A program made the translations under genes and the position numbers. 64,000 nucleotides of DNA. Source: Novosphingobium ovatum. GTDB taxonomy: Bacteria; Pseudomonadota; Alphaproteobacteria; Sphingomonadales; Sphingomonadaceae. This document shows positions 20,135 to 30,480 of the stretch, piece after piece; position 1 is the stretch's first letter; each line of letters starts with the position of its first letter. A model generated the notes under the pieces. The model was not told the DNA's origin and did not search any database. It saw only the letters and a program-made list of their open reading frames with translations. The stretch lies in NCBI RefSeq assembly GCF_009909235.1, contig NZ_JAAAPO010000001.1:845362-909361 (forward strand), read 5' to 3'.

Positions 20135-21322
20135 GTGAGCGACACTTACAATCCCAACGATGATGAAGCGCCCGAAACGCTGATCCTGCCACTGGACGAT
20201 TGGCACCGCGCGCGTGGTGGCCGGATGGTCGAATTCGCCGGCTATTGGATGCCGGTGCAATATGACGCAGAGGGCGGCGGCATCATGGCCGAACACCTGT
20301 GGACGCGCGAACATGCGGGCCTGTTTGACGTCAGCCACATGGGCCAGTTGCTGGTCCGGGTGGAGGACGCGGACGGCGCGCCGATGGCCGATCAGGCCGC
20401 CGCGCAGACCGCGCTGGAGGGGCTGTTGCCTGCCGATCTTGCTGCGCTGCGGCATGGGCGGGTGCGCTATTCGCTGTTGCTGGGCGAAGACGGCGGCATT
20501 CTGGATGACCTGATGGTCACGCGCCGGGACGATGGGTTTTATCTGGTCGTGAATGGCGCGACCAAATGGGACGATATTGGCCATTTGCGCGAAAATCTGC
20601 CCGATGACATCACGCTGACCCATCTGGACGAACATGCCTTGCTGGCGTTGCAGGGGCCGCAGGCGGTCGAGGCGCTGGCGGCGCTGGTGCCGGACGTGGC
20701 GGCGCTGGGCTTTATGCAGGCGGGGGCGTTTCAATGGGGCGAGGTCGCGCTGTGGATCAGCCGCAGCGGCTATACCGGCGAGGATGGCTTTGAAATCAGC
20801 CTTTTGGCCGATGATTCCGCCGCGCTGGCCGATGCCCTGTGCGCCGATCCGGCGGTGCGCCCCATTGGCCTTGGCGCGCGCGACAGCCTGCGTCTGGAGG
20901 CTGGACTGCCGCTGTATGGCCACGACATGGATGAAGGCGTCGATCCCGTCACCGCCGCGCTGGACTTTGCCATCAGCCGCCGCCGCCGCGATACGGGCGG
21001 GTTTATTGGCGCCGATGCGGTGCTGCCGCTGATCGCCAAGGGCACGCCCACCCGCCGCGTCGGTCTGGCGCTGGAGGGCCGTCAGGCCGCGCGCGAAGGC
21101 GCCGCTGTGCTGGACGCCGATGGCGCGCCGATCGGCACGGTCAGCTCTGGCGGGTTTGGCCCCAGTTGCAACCATGCCATCGCCATGGCGGCGCTGCCGT
21201 TGGCGCAGGCCATCCCCGGCACCGCTGTTTTCATCGATGTGCGGGGGCGCAAACTACCCGCCACCGTCACCACTTTGCCTTTTGTTCCGCATACTTACCA
21301 TCGCAAAGGAGCCGCCCAATGA
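20135..21322 (+). CDS. gcvT: Glycine cleavage system T protein (aminomethyltransferase)
   Basis: A 395-residue protein with the GcvT motifs VEFAGYWMPVQY, LFDVSHMGQ, YSLLLGEDGGILDDLMV and ISRSGYTGEDGFEI, and RDSLRLEAGLPLYGHD in the C-terminal half. It releases ammonia and makes methylene-THF from the aminomethyl group on GcvH. GTG 20135 is preferred over the in-frame GTG at 20105, which lies almost inside the riboswitch. First gene of the riboswitch-controlled operon; stop overlaps gcvH by four bases. Confidence 0.93.
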   Translation: MSDTYNPNDDEAPETLILPLDDWHRARGGRMVEFAGYWMPVQYDAEGGGIMAEHLWTREHAGLFDVSHMGQLLVRVEDADGAPMADQAAAQTALEGLLPADLAALRHGRVRYSLLLGEDGGILDDLMVTRRDDGFYLVVNGATKWDDIGHLRENLPDDITLTHLDEHALLALQGPQAVEALAALVPDVAALGFMQAGAFQWGEVALWISRSGYTGEDGFEISLLADDSAALADALCADPAVRPIGLGARDSLRLEAGLPLYGHDMDEGVDPVTAALDFAISRRRRDTGGFIGADAVLPLIAKGTPTRRVGLALEGRQAAREGAAVLDADGAPIGTVSSGGFGPSCNHAIAMAALPLAQAIPGTAVFIDVRGRKLPATVTTLPFVPHTYHRKGAAQ

Positions 21323-21705
21323 CCGTCCTTTATACCGCTGACCACGAATGGATCGCGTTTGACGGCGAGGCCACCGCTGGCCAGATCGCGACCGTGGGCA
21401 TCACCGCCTATGCACAGCACGCGCTGGGCGACATCACCTATGTCGATCTGCCCGCGGTGGGCGGCGCGCTGACCAAGGCTGAAACCGCCGGCGCCATCGA
21501 CAGCGTCAAGGCCGCCAGCGACATCTACGCCCCCGTTTCGGGCGAGGTCTCAGAGGTCAACGAAGCGCTGGCCGATGCCCCTGAACTGGTCAATTCCGAT
21601 CCGCAAGGGACGGGCTGGCTGTGGCGTCAGACGATCGCCGATCCGGCCGACCTTGCCGGGTTGATGGACGAAACCGCCTATCAGGCACATATCGAAGGGC
21701 TGTAA
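21319..21705 (+). CDS. gcvH: Glycine cleavage system H protein
   Basis: A 128-residue lipoyl carrier protein. The lipoylated residue is Lys64 in [19 protein letters not shown], and the N-terminus YTADHEWI is typical. It shuttles the aminomethyl group between the P, T and L proteins. ATG 21319 overlaps the gcvT stop, with AAGGAG upstream as RBS. Confidence 0.96.
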   Translation: MTVLYTADHEWIAFDGEATAGQIATVGITAYAQHALGDITYVDLPAVGGALTKAETAGAIDSVKAASDIYAPVSGEVSEVNEALADAPELVNSDPQGTGWLWRQTIADPADLAGLMDETAYQAHIEGL

Positions 21706-21710
21706 TTCCC

Positions 21711-23066
21711 ATGCGTTATCTGCCTCTTAGCCCTGCGGACCGCGCGGGGATGCTGGCGCGCGTCGGTGCGGGCCATATCGACGAATTGTTCGCCGATGTG
21801 CCCGCAGACGCTCTGCTGGCCGAACCCATCCCCGGCCTGCCCGCCCATGCCAGCGAAATGGCGGTCGAGCGTCACATGACCCGGCTTGCCGCGCAAAACC
21901 TGTCGGCAGGCACCGCGCCGTTTTTTCTGGGGGCGGGGGCCTATCGCCACCACATCCCGGCCAGCGTCGACCACCTGATCCAGCGCGGCGAGTTCCTGAC
22001 CGCCTATACCCCCTATCAGCCCGAAATCGCGCAGGGCACGTTGCAGGTGCTGTTCGAGTTCCAGACGCAGGTGGCGCGCCTGTTCGGCACCGACATCGCC
22101 AACGCCAGCATGTATGACGGCTCGACCGCCTGTTGGGAGGCGATCGCCATGGCGGCCCGCATCACCCGGCGCGGGCGGACGGTGATCAGCGGCGGGCTGC
22201 ATCCGCATTATGTGGCCACGGCGCAGGGCATGGCGCGGTTCACCGGTGACGTGCTGGATGTGCTGCCGACAAGGCTGGTTGAAACGCCAGATTGTGCCGA
22301 CCTTATTGCTATCATTGACAACAAAACCAGCGCGGTTGTGGTGCAGTACCCCGATGTGCTGGGCCGCGTGCCGGATCTGGCGGCGCTGGCTGATGCGGCC
22401 CATGCGGTGGGGGCATTGCTGATCGTGGTGGTGACCGAACCGGTCGCGCTGGGATTGATCGAGGCGCCGGGCCATCTGGGCGCCGACATCGTCGTGGGTG
22501 AGGGCCAAGCCCTTGGCGTAGGCCTGAATTTTGGCGGGCCGTACCTCGGCCTGTTCGGCTGCCGCGAGAAATTCGTGCGTCAGATGCCGGGCCGGTTGTG
22601 CGGCGAAACGGTGGATGCCGATGGGCGGCGGGCGTTTGTTTTGACGCTGTCGACCCGTGAACAACATATCCGCCGGGAAAAGGCGACCAGCAATATCTGC
22701 ACAAATGCAGGGCTTTGCGCGCTGTCCTTCAGTATTCACATGAGCTTGCTGGGCGGCGAGGGGCTGGCCCGTCTGGCGGCCGAAAACCACGCAAGGGCGC
22801 AGGCGACGGCGGCGGCACTGGCGGTGATCCCCGGCGTGTCCGTTTTGAACCAGGCCTATGTCAACGAATTCACCGTGATCCTGCCGGGGGATGCCCGCGC
22901 GGCGGTGCGGGCGATGGGCGCGCGCGGCGTGCTGGGTGGCGTGCCACTGGGGCGTTTGTACCCGGATAACAGCGGTTTGGCCAATGGTCTGCTGATCGCG
23001 GCCAGTGAATGTACGACTGATGACGACATCGCCGCGCTGGTTGACGCGCTGCAGGAGGTGCTGTGA
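21711..23066 (+). CDS. gcvPA: Glycine dehydrogenase (decarboxylating) subunit 1
   Basis: A 451-residue N-terminal half of the P protein. Motifs: [38 protein letters not shown] and [18 protein letters not shown]. In this split form two genes encode the halves of the single-chain E. coli GcvP. The subunit works with GcvPB to decarboxylate glycine. ATG 21711 follows gcvH by five bases. The stop TGA shares its last base with the ATG of gcvPB. Confidence 0.95.
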   Translation: MRYLPLSPADRAGMLARVGAGHIDELFADVPADALLAEPIPGLPAHASEMAVERHMTRLAAQNLSAGTAPFFLGAGAYRHHIPASVDHLIQRGEFLTAYTPYQPEIAQGTLQVLFEFQTQVARLFGTDIANASMYDGSTACWEAIAMAARITRRGRTVISGGLHPHYVATAQGMARFTGDVLDVLPTRLVETPDCADLIAIIDNKTSAVVVQYPDVLGRVPDLAALADAAHAVGALLIVVVTEPVALGLIEAPGHLGADIVVGEGQALGVGLNFGGPYLGLFGCREKFVRQMPGRLCGETVDADGRRAFVLTLSTREQHIRREKATSNICTNAGLCALSFSIHMSLLGGEGLARLAAENHARAQATAAALAVIPGVSVLNQAYVNEFTVILPGDARAAVRAMGARGVLGGVPLGRLYPDNSGLANGLLIAASECTTDDDIAALVDALQEVL

Positions 23067-24637
23067 TGAACGCTCCGAACACCGCCGGATGGCGTCCCGA
23101 AATGACCAGCAATGGGGCCGCCACGCCGCTGCCCGCTACCGCCAGTGGCGACCGTGGATTGGCGCTGGAAGAACCGCTGATCTTTGAACTGGCCGCGCCG
23201 GGGGGGACAGGCGTGGACCTGCCAGAGGCCTCTGCCGCGCCGGTCGCGGGCCTGTCGCGCCACTTGCGCAAAACCCCGCCCGCGCTGCCCGGCCTGTCCG
23301 AGCCAGAGGTGGTGCGCCATTACACCCGTCTCTCGCGACAGAACTATGCCATTGATTTGGGGCCGTTTCCTCTGGGTAGCTGCACCATGAAGCACAACCC
23401 GCGGCTGAATGAACGCGTTGCCCGGCTGCCCGGTTTTGCCGATATCCACCCCATGCAACCGCGCGCCACCGTGCCCGGCGCGATCGAGGCGATTGCCCAA
23501 TTAGCCGACTGGCTGATGGTGCTGACCGGCATGGCGGGCGTTGCGCTGTCGCCCAAGGCGGGGGCGCATGGGGAATTGTGCGGCTTGCTGGCGATCCGCG
23601 CCGCGGTTGAGGCGCGGGGCGAGGACCGCCCGGTGGTGCTGGTGCCGACCAGCGCGCATGGCACCAATCCGGCCACCGCCGCCTTTGCCGGATTCCGGGT
23701 CGAGGCGATTCCCGCGACCGATGATGGCCGCGTCGATCTGGCCGCGCTGACCGCCCGCCTGGCCGATGGGGCAGGGGGTGATGTCGCAGGGGTTATGATC
23801 ACGAATCCAAACACTTGTGGTTTGTTTGAACGCGATATGCCGGCGATTTCGGCCGCCGTTCATGCGGCCGGCGGCTATGTCTATTGCGATGGAGCGAATT
23901 TCAACGCCATCGTCGGGCGGGTGCGGCCGGGCGATCTGGGCGTCGATGCGATGCATATCAACCTGCACAAGACGTTTTCGACCCCGCATGGCGGCGGCGG
24001 GCCGGGGTCGGGGCCGGTGGTGCTGTCGGATCGGTTGGCGGCCTATGCGCCTTTGCCCTTTGTCCGGCGGGATGATGATGGTGTGGCGCATCTGGTTGAA
24101 GAAGAAGACCTTTCCAGCCTGCCGGGCGCCGCGCCCTTTGGCCGGATGGCGGCGTTTCATGGCCAGATGGGGATGTTCGTCCGGGCGCTGGCCTATATGT
24201 TGTCGCATGGCGGTGACGGGTTGGCGCAGGTGGCCAATGATGCGGTGTTGAACGCCAATTACGTGCTGCGGTCATTGCAGGATGTGCTGCACGCGCCTTT
24301 TGCGGACGCCGGGCCTTGCATGCATGAGGCCTTGTTCACCGACGACGAACTGGGTGAGGGGGTGACCACGCTGGACATCGCCAAGGGTCTGATTGACGAA
24401 GGTTTTCACCCGATGACGGTCTATTTCCCGCTGGTCGTGCATGGCGCGATGCTGATCGAGCCGACCGAGACCGAGAGCCGCGCCGGACTGGACCGCTTCA
24501 TCAGCAGCATGCGGTCACTGGCCGCGCGCGCCAAGGCGGGTGACCCCAGTCTGAAGACCGCGCCGCATTATACGCCGCGCCGCCGGGTGGATGAAACGCT
24601 GGCCGCGCGCAAGCCTCGGCTGGTCTGGCAGGGGTGA
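23066..24637 (+). CDS. gcvPB: Glycine dehydrogenase (decarboxylating) subunit 2
   Basis: A 523-residue C-terminal half of the P protein containing the PLP lysine in HINLHKTFSTPHGGGGPG. It also has YPLGSCTMKHNP-like (FPLGSCTMKHNP) and PTSAHGTNPA motifs. ATG 23066 is chosen with GGAGG as RBS eight bases upstream; a GTG three bases earlier is possible. Last gene of the riboswitch operon; the L protein (lipoamide dehydrogenase) is not in the window. Confidence 0.95.
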   Translation: MNAPNTAGWRPEMTSNGAATPLPATASGDRGLALEEPLIFELAAPGGTGVDLPEASAAPVAGLSRHLRKTPPALPGLSEPEVVRHYTRLSRQNYAIDLGPFPLGSCTMKHNPRLNERVARLPGFADIHPMQPRATVPGAIEAIAQLADWLMVLTGMAGVALSPKAGAHGELCGLLAIRAAVEARGEDRPVVLVPTSAHGTNPATAAFAGFRVEAIPATDDGRVDLAALTARLADGAGGDVAGVMITNPNTCGLFERDMPAISAAVHAAGGYVYCDGANFNAIVGRVRPGDLGVDAMHINLHKTFSTPHGGGGPGSGPVVLSDRLAAYAPLPFVRRDDDGVAHLVEEEDLSSLPGAAPFGRMAAFHGQMGMFVRALAYMLSHGGDGLAQVANDAVLNANYVLRSLQDVLHAPFADAGPCMHEALFTDDELGEGVTTLDIAKGLIDEGFHPMTVYFPLVVHGAMLIEPTETESRAGLDRFISSMRSLAARAKAGDPSLKTAPHYTPRRRVDETLAARKPRLVWQG

Positions 24638-24657
24638 TCGGGTGGGGGCGGCGCCGT

Positions 24658-25602
24658 TCAGGCGGCGCTGCCCTCGGCCTGCGCGGCCAGACGTTGGCGC
24701 AACAGGTGCAGGCGGTGTTCGCGCCACGCGATCACCAGCCCCGCCGCGACGATCAGCGGCGCGCCCAGCCACACTGTCGCGGGCGGCATCTGGTTGAAAA
24801 TGACCTCGCCAAACAGGGTGGTCCAGATCAGCGAGGTATAATCCATGACGATCACGCTGCTGACCGCGCCAAAGCGCAGCGCGCCCGTCAGCAGGAATTG
24901 CCCCGCCGTGCCCACCAGCCCCACGCCCATCAGGATCGCCCATTGCGCGGGGCTATGCGCGGTCATGTAAAGCGGCAACAGCGGCGCGGTGACCAGCGTG
25001 CCGAACAGCGCGAAATAGAACACCATCGCGGGCGAATGTTCGGTGCGGGTCATGTCGCGGATCTGGATCGAGATCAGCGCCACCATGAAGCCGCTGGCGA
25101 TGCCTGCCGCCACGCCCAGCGGGTTGATCCCCGACACGCCGCCCGACGGCAGCGCGATCAGCAGCACCCCGGCAAAGCCCAGAGCCACCGAGACCCAGCG
25201 CCACGGCCCGACATGTTCGCGCAGCAACAGCGCCGAAAGCAGCACCGCGAACATCGGCGTGGTAAAGCCCAAGATGGTCGCCACGGCCAGCGGCAGCAGG
25301 ATTGAGGCGCTGAAATTGCACACCATGCCGATCGTGCCCGACACCGCGCGCGCGGCATGCATCGGCAGGCGGCGGGTGGACAGGCGCGACAATTGCCCTT
25401 GCGCCGCCAGCCAGCCGCCGATCAGCGGCAGCGAGATCGCCTGTCGCCAGAACATGATTTCGGGCAGTTTGACCCCCGATTGCCCCGCCAGTTTCACCAG
25501 CAGGAACAGGGTGGAGACCATCAGCGCCGCACACAGTCGCAGGCCCATCGCCAGAAACGGGCGGTTGGGGCGGGGGGCGTTGGGGGTGGGTTGCGTCGAC
25601 AC
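24658..25602 (-). CDS. DMT-superfamily (EamA) transporter
   Basis: A 314-residue inner-membrane protein with about ten hydrophobic helices in two EamA repeats, e.g. AISLPLIGGWLAA, AVATILGFTTPMFAVLLSALLL, WVSVALGFAGVLLIALP, and APLIVAAGLVIAWREH at the end. The family exports or imports varied metabolites; specificity cannot be read from the sequence. It is convergent with the gcv operon, with 20 bases between stops. Confidence 0.88.
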   Translation of the reverse strand: MSTQPTPNAPRPNRPFLAMGLRLCAALMVSTLFLLVKLAGQSGVKLPEIMFWRQAISLPLIGGWLAAQGQLSRLSTRRLPMHAARAVSGTIGMVCNFSASILLPLAVATILGFTTPMFAVLLSALLLREHVGPWRWVSVALGFAGVLLIALPSGGVSGINPLGVAAGIASGFMVALISIQIRDMTRTEHSPAMVFYFALFGTLVTAPLLPLYMTAHSPAQWAILMGVGLVGTAGQFLLTGALRFGAVSSVIVMDYTSLIWTTLFGEVIFNQMPPATVWLGAPLIVAAGLVIAWREHRLHLLRQRLAAQAEGSAA

Positions 25603-25692
25603 GCGCCTGCGTTTACCCGCTGGCGCGGTTCAGGCAAGCACGTGTTTGCCAACAAGGCGGCAGGCGATGCCGCGATGCGCAAAAGGAATGCC

Positions 25693-25899
25693 ATGGATAG
25701 TGATCCGGCATGGATTTACGCGGCTCTGGGGGCGATGATCGCGCTGGCGGTGGTGGCCGGGTGGGCCGACCGGCGGCGGATGCGCCGGGCCGATGCGGAT
25801 GCTGTGGGCTGGATGCCGTGGCGCGCGGTGGCCTTCTGGTCCTGCGCCGGGGTGCTGGTGCTGGCCGGGCTGGCGATGCGGCTGTCGGGGGCGTCGTGA
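25693..25899 (+). CDS. Small two-helix membrane protein of unknown function
   Basis: A 68-residue ORF from ATG 25693 with an AAGGA RBS six bases upstream. It has two hydrophobic segments (IYAALGAMIALAVVAGWA; AVAFWSCAGVLVLAGLAMRL) separated by an Arg-rich loop (DRRRMRRAD). I do not recognise the family. Coding is supported by RBS, membrane topology and codon bias. It converges with the CpaF gene. Confidence 0.6.
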   Translation: MDSDPAWIYAALGAMIALAVVAGWADRRRMRRADADAVGWMPWRAVAFWSCAGVLVLAGLAMRLSGAS

Positions 25900-25921
25900 C
25901 GACGCGCCCCGACGGCGCGCG

Positions 25922-27448
25922 TTACAGGCAGGCTTCCAAAAAGGCCTGATCAAACCCGAATTGGCGGGCCTTTTCCAGCGTGTACGGGCGCAGGCCGGAC
26001 GAGCGCCATTCACCGATGATCTTGCCTTCGGGCGTTTCGTCCAGATATTCGAACTTGAACAGCTCCTGCGTGACGATGACATCGCCTTCCATGCCGATCA
26101 CTTCGGTGATGTTGGTGGTGCGGCGGCTGCCATCGCGCAGGCGTTTTACCTGCACGATCAGGTCGACGGATTCGGCGATCTGGCGGCTGATGGCCTCCTT
26201 GGGGATCTTGATGTCGCCCATCAGGATCATGTTTTCCATACGGCCCAGACATTCGCGCGGGCTGTTGGCGTGCAGCGTACACATCGAGCCATCATGGCCC
26301 GTGTTCATCGCCGCCAGCAGGTCAAAGCACTCCGATCCACGAATTTCGCCCAGGATGATGCGGTCAGGGCGCATACGCAGGGCGTTCTTGACCAGATCGC
26401 CGATGGTGATCGCGCCCTGGCCTTCGAGGTTGGGAGGGCGGGTTTCCAGCGGCAGCCAGTGCGGCTGTTGCAGGCGCAATTCGGCCGCGTCTTCGATCGT
26501 GAGCACGCGTTCGCCCGGGTCGATCATTTTCGACAAGGCGTTGAGCATCGTCGTTTTACCCGAACCCGTACCGCCCGAAATAACGATGTTCATCCGGCAC
26601 GCGCCCGCGATTTTCAGCGCGGTGGCCATGGGATCCGACATCGAGCCGAAATCCCGCAACATGTCGATGGTGATCGGCTTTTCGGAAAATTTACGGATCG
26701 AGATCGCCGTGCCGCGCAAGCTGAGCGGCGGGACGATGACGTTGACGCGGCTGCCGTCTTTCAGGCGGGCGTCAGCCAGCGGCGTGGTCTGGTCGACGCG
26801 GCGGCCGACCTGATTGACGATGCGCTGGGCGATCTGGAACAGATGTGTTTCATCGCGGAAACGGATGGTGGCAAGCTGCAATTTGCCCTTTTTTTCCACA
26901 TAGGTCTGGTCGGGGCCGTTGACCATGATATCGGAAATGTCGGGATCGTTCAGCAGCTCTTCGAGCGGGCCAAAGCCCAGAAGCTCGTCGATCAGCACCT
27001 TTTCCAGCGCGAATTGTTCGCGCCGGTTCAGGGTGATCTTCAATTCGGCCAGCACTTCCATGATGATCGGGCGGAATTCCTCCGACAGTTCATCCTTGGT
27101 CAGGGTGGCGGCGGCCTCGGGGTCGACGCGCTCCAGCAGGCGGGGCAGCACCTGCTCCTTGATCTTGTGCACGCTGGCCTCGAACCCCTCGGCGGCTTTG
27201 GGGCCGTCGTTGGTGGCGTTCATGCGATCGGCCAGCCGCGCCATCGCGTCCGAATTGCGCGACAGCGGCTCGGCAGGGGCGGCGCCGGGCAGATCGGCGT
27301 TGGGCAGCGGAGGGAATTGATCGCCGCCGGGGCCTGCGGGCGGCAACGTGCCTTCGGCGGTGCGCATCGGGCGTGCCACGCCAAATGCCGGCCGCGCTGC
27401 GGTCTGGCCAAAGCTTCCGGGGCCATTGCGGCGGCCGAATGCGCTCAT
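25922..27448 (-). CDS. cpaF: CpaF-family secretion/pilus ATPase
   Basis: A 508-residue hexameric ATPase of the TadA/CpaF (VirB11-like) group. A proline/glycine-rich tail of about 65 residues precedes the N-terminal domain (LERVDPEAAATLTKDEL...). Walker A is GGTGSGKT (292-299), followed by ERVLTIEDAAELRL, and Walker B/His motifs in RPDRIILGEIRGSECFDLLAAMNTGHDGSMCTLHANSPRE-type sequence. CpaF powers Flp/tad pilus assembly. No other tad or cpa gene lies within the window on either side, so either the remaining genes are elsewhere or this copy serves another purpose. Confidence 0.9.
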   Translation of the reverse strand: MSAFGRRNGPGSFGQTAARPAFGVARPMRTAEGTLPPAGPGGDQFPPLPNADLPGAAPAEPLSRNSDAMARLADRMNATNDGPKAAEGFEASVHKIKEQVLPRLLERVDPEAAATLTKDELSEEFRPIIMEVLAELKITLNRREQFALEKVLIDELLGFGPLEELLNDPDISDIMVNGPDQTYVEKKGKLQLATIRFRDETHLFQIAQRIVNQVGRRVDQTTPLADARLKDGSRVNVIVPPLSLRGTAISIRKFSEKPITIDMLRDFGSMSDPMATALKIAGACRMNIVISGGTGSGKTTMLNALSKMIDPGERVLTIEDAAELRLQQPHWLPLETRPPNLEGQGAITIGDLVKNALRMRPDRIILGEIRGSECFDLLAAMNTGHDGSMCTLHANSPRECLGRMENMILMGDIKIPKEAISRQIAESVDLIVQVKRLRDGSRRTTNITEVIGMEGDVIVTQELFKFEYLDETPEGKIIGEWRSSGLRPYTLEKARQFGFDQAFLEACL

Positions 27449-27585
27449 ACCCTGTCGTTCCCTCGATGCTATAGACCCGCTCTGGACAGAGTCGGGCCGT
27501 CAGTCGGTTCTTAAACTTCGTTGATAGAGCGCAAACTTTGAAGATTTGCTAATGGCGAAGGTCTGACAAAGGGGAAGTACGGATT

Positions 27586-27921
27586 ATGGCGAAACGCCGC
27601 GCAAAGAATGACCCATACTGGGATGTCGAGGACGAGGCCGAGGCTCCGCCGCCCGAACCGTGCTGGCTGTGCGAACGCCCGCTGGGCAGCGAAGTGGTGG
27701 CCCATCACCCGGTGCCCAAATCACGCGGCGGGCGCGACACGGTGCGGCTGCACCCGATCTGCCATCAGGCGCTGCACAACAATTTCACCAATGCCGAACT
27801 GGCCCGCATCGCGATGGATCTGGACGCGCTGCGCCGGAACGATGGTGTGGCCAAATTCCTGACATGGGTGGAGGGCAAAGACCCCGACTTTTACGTGCCG
27901 ACCGCGAAGAAGGGGCGGTGA
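27586..27921 (+). CDS. HNH endonuclease domain protein
   Basis: A 111-residue protein with zinc-binding cysteines Cys26 and Cys29 (CWLC), the core H40-H41-P and KSRGGRDT, and LHPICHQALHNNF with Cys59, His60 and His64-Asn. This is the HNH nuclease pattern of the small, single-domain type. It may be a housekeeping or defence nuclease; there is no nearby terminase, methylase or phage gene. RBS GGGGAAG precedes ATG 27586. Confidence 0.85.
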   Translation: MAKRRAKNDPYWDVEDEAEAPPPEPCWLCERPLGSEVVAHHPVPKSRGGRDTVRLHPICHQALHNNFTNAELARIAMDLDALRRNDGVAKFLTWVEGKDPDFYVPTAKKGR

Positions 27922-27945
27922 TTGGGGATGTAAGTGCGGAAAGGG

Positions 27946-27985
27946 GCCTCCGGCGGGCAAAGGGCGGGGGCCCTTTGCAATCCCG
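27946..27985 (+). repeat. 40-bp hairpin repeat, left copy
   Basis: Contains the self-complementary core GCAAAGGGC...GCCCTTTGC flanked by CCTCCGGCGG and AATCCCG. An inverted copy with one mismatch lies at 28613-28652. The shape suggests a REP-like dispersed palindromic element; the core could also act as a terminator for the HNH gene. Confidence 0.8.
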
Positions 27986-28134
27986 GGAATGTCGGCATTG
28001 TGTGGGCGTGGCGATGTCGCGCGACGCGGTGAGGTAGCCGATGTTGAAGGCCGCTGCGCGGTGGGTTTTGGGGAGAAGGCGATGGGAGACAAAGCACGCT
28101 TGTGGTTTGGCCGTTGCTGTGAGATCGTCCAGAC

Positions 28135-28479
28135 ATGGACGTTGATCCTCTTGAGCGGCTTGACGCCTGTATGAGCGATACGTCGGATGTCTATATTGGC
28201 GCGGGATGGGATGAAGGCAGCTATTTGAAGAGCGTAGAAGAAGGGCTACGCGATTCAATATGTTCGCCATTCCCCATAAGGGCTATCGTTGAGGGGCAGG
28301 GTATCCCCCAGTTTCCTGTAGGGTCTACGATCCACGGCATGTGCGTGGCCTGTACGGTTGGCAATTGGCTTGTATATCAGCCAGAATATGATCGCTTTCT
28401 GATTTTCTGGGGTATCGACCTGGATCGGCTATCGGCCCCGGGCATATGGGGATCACCACTCGGATGTTGGACGTCATAG
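28135..28479 (+). CDS. Unrecognised 114-residue protein in a lower-GC patch
   Basis: An open frame of 114 codons with visibly lower GC than the surroundings. It has plausible globular features (DVYIGAGWDEGSYLKSVEEGL, and NWLVYQPEYDRFLIFWGID) and no signal peptide. An internal ATG at 28171 is an alternative start. I do not recognise the family. No strong RBS is visible. It sits between two inverted 40-bp hairpin repeats, which suggests recent insertion. The abrupt tail (PGIWGSPLGCWTS) may mean it is truncated. Confidence 0.5.
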   Translation: MDVDPLERLDACMSDTSDVYIGAGWDEGSYLKSVEEGLRDSICSPFPIRAIVEGQGIPQFPVGSTIHGMCVACTVGNWLVYQPEYDRFLIFWGIDLDRLSAPGIWGSPLGCWTS

Positions 28480-28612
28480 CCTAAGCGGTCGCGCTTAACG
28501 TCCAAAATCTCGCCGTGTTCGCAGTGTCCATTTATCTTCCCGCCAAGTGGCTTATTCACCAAAGGTTGCGCTGTGCACATCGCTATGGAGCGAGACGCCA
28601 CGCGGCCATTAT

Positions 28613-28652
28613 CGGGATTGCAAAGGGCCGCCGCCCTTTGCCCGCCGGAGGC
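28613..28652 (-). repeat. 40-bp hairpin repeat, right copy (inverted)
   Basis: Reverse complement of 27946-27985 with a single mismatch in the loop (39 of 40 identical). It lies 101 bases beyond the end of atpC, downstream of the ATP synthase terminator. Confidence 0.8.
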
Positions 28653-28683
28653 ACCTTTCCCCTTTTCATCCGCGCACCGCGCA

Positions 28684-28721
28684 AAAGGAAAGGGCCGGGA
28701 AAGGCGAACCTCTCCCGACCC
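28684..28721 (-). terminator. Rho-independent terminator of the atp operon
   Basis: Read on the minus strand: a GC-rich stem GGGTCGGGAGAGG, a TTCG tetraloop, CCTTTCCCGGCCC, then a T-rich run TTTCCTTTT. The stem is 13 bp with three mismatches or wobbles. The site is 33 bases after the atpC stop. Confidence 0.82.
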
Positions 28722-28753
28722 TTTGAACCTTTTGCACGCGGGGCGCGTTGGGC

Positions 28754-29011
28754 TTAGCCCTCGACAGCCTCGGCCAGCAGGGTGAGGCCCTTGGGCGTCA
28801 CCTCGGCGAAACCGCCGCGCACGACGATCTCCTCGGGGGCGCCGCTCTCGGTCGTGTAGACCTTGACGGCGCCGTCACGGATCGTTGCCATGAAGGGCGC
28901 GTGGCCCTCCAGCACGCCGAACTCGCCCTCGGTGCCGGGGACGACCACCATGTGGACGCTCTCGGAACGGACCAGACGCGCAGGCGTGACGAGTTCGAAC
29001 TGCAGTGCCAT
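28754..29011 (-). CDS. atpC: ATP synthase F1 epsilon subunit, short form
   Basis: An 85-residue protein that comprises only the N-terminal beta-sandwich ([29 protein letters not shown] and [23 protein letters not shown]). The E. coli subunit has about 138 residues; the missing C-terminal helical hairpin is the part that inhibits ATP hydrolysis. Short forms occur in some alphaproteobacteria, where a separate zeta inhibitor exists. Last gene of the F1 operon. Confidence 0.95.
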   Translation of the reverse strand: MALQFELVTPARLVRSESVHMVVVPGTEGEFGVLEGHAPFMATIRDGAVKVYTTESGAPEEIVVRGGFAEVTPKGLTLLAEAVEG

Positions 29012-29014
29012 GTC

Positions 29015-30469
<1,455 letters not shown>

Positions 30470-30480
30470 CTATCTCGTCG

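Noticed and set aside
24642..24672. Possible terminator between gcvPB and the DMT transporter
   Set aside because: The GGCGGCGCC/GGCGCTGCC pairing is imperfect and no T-run follows on either strand.
28377..28601. Minus-strand frame of 74 codons overlapping the unrecognised ORF
   Set aside because: It has no clear RBS and a Ser/Arg-rich, unstructured composition; the plus-strand frame is more protein-like.
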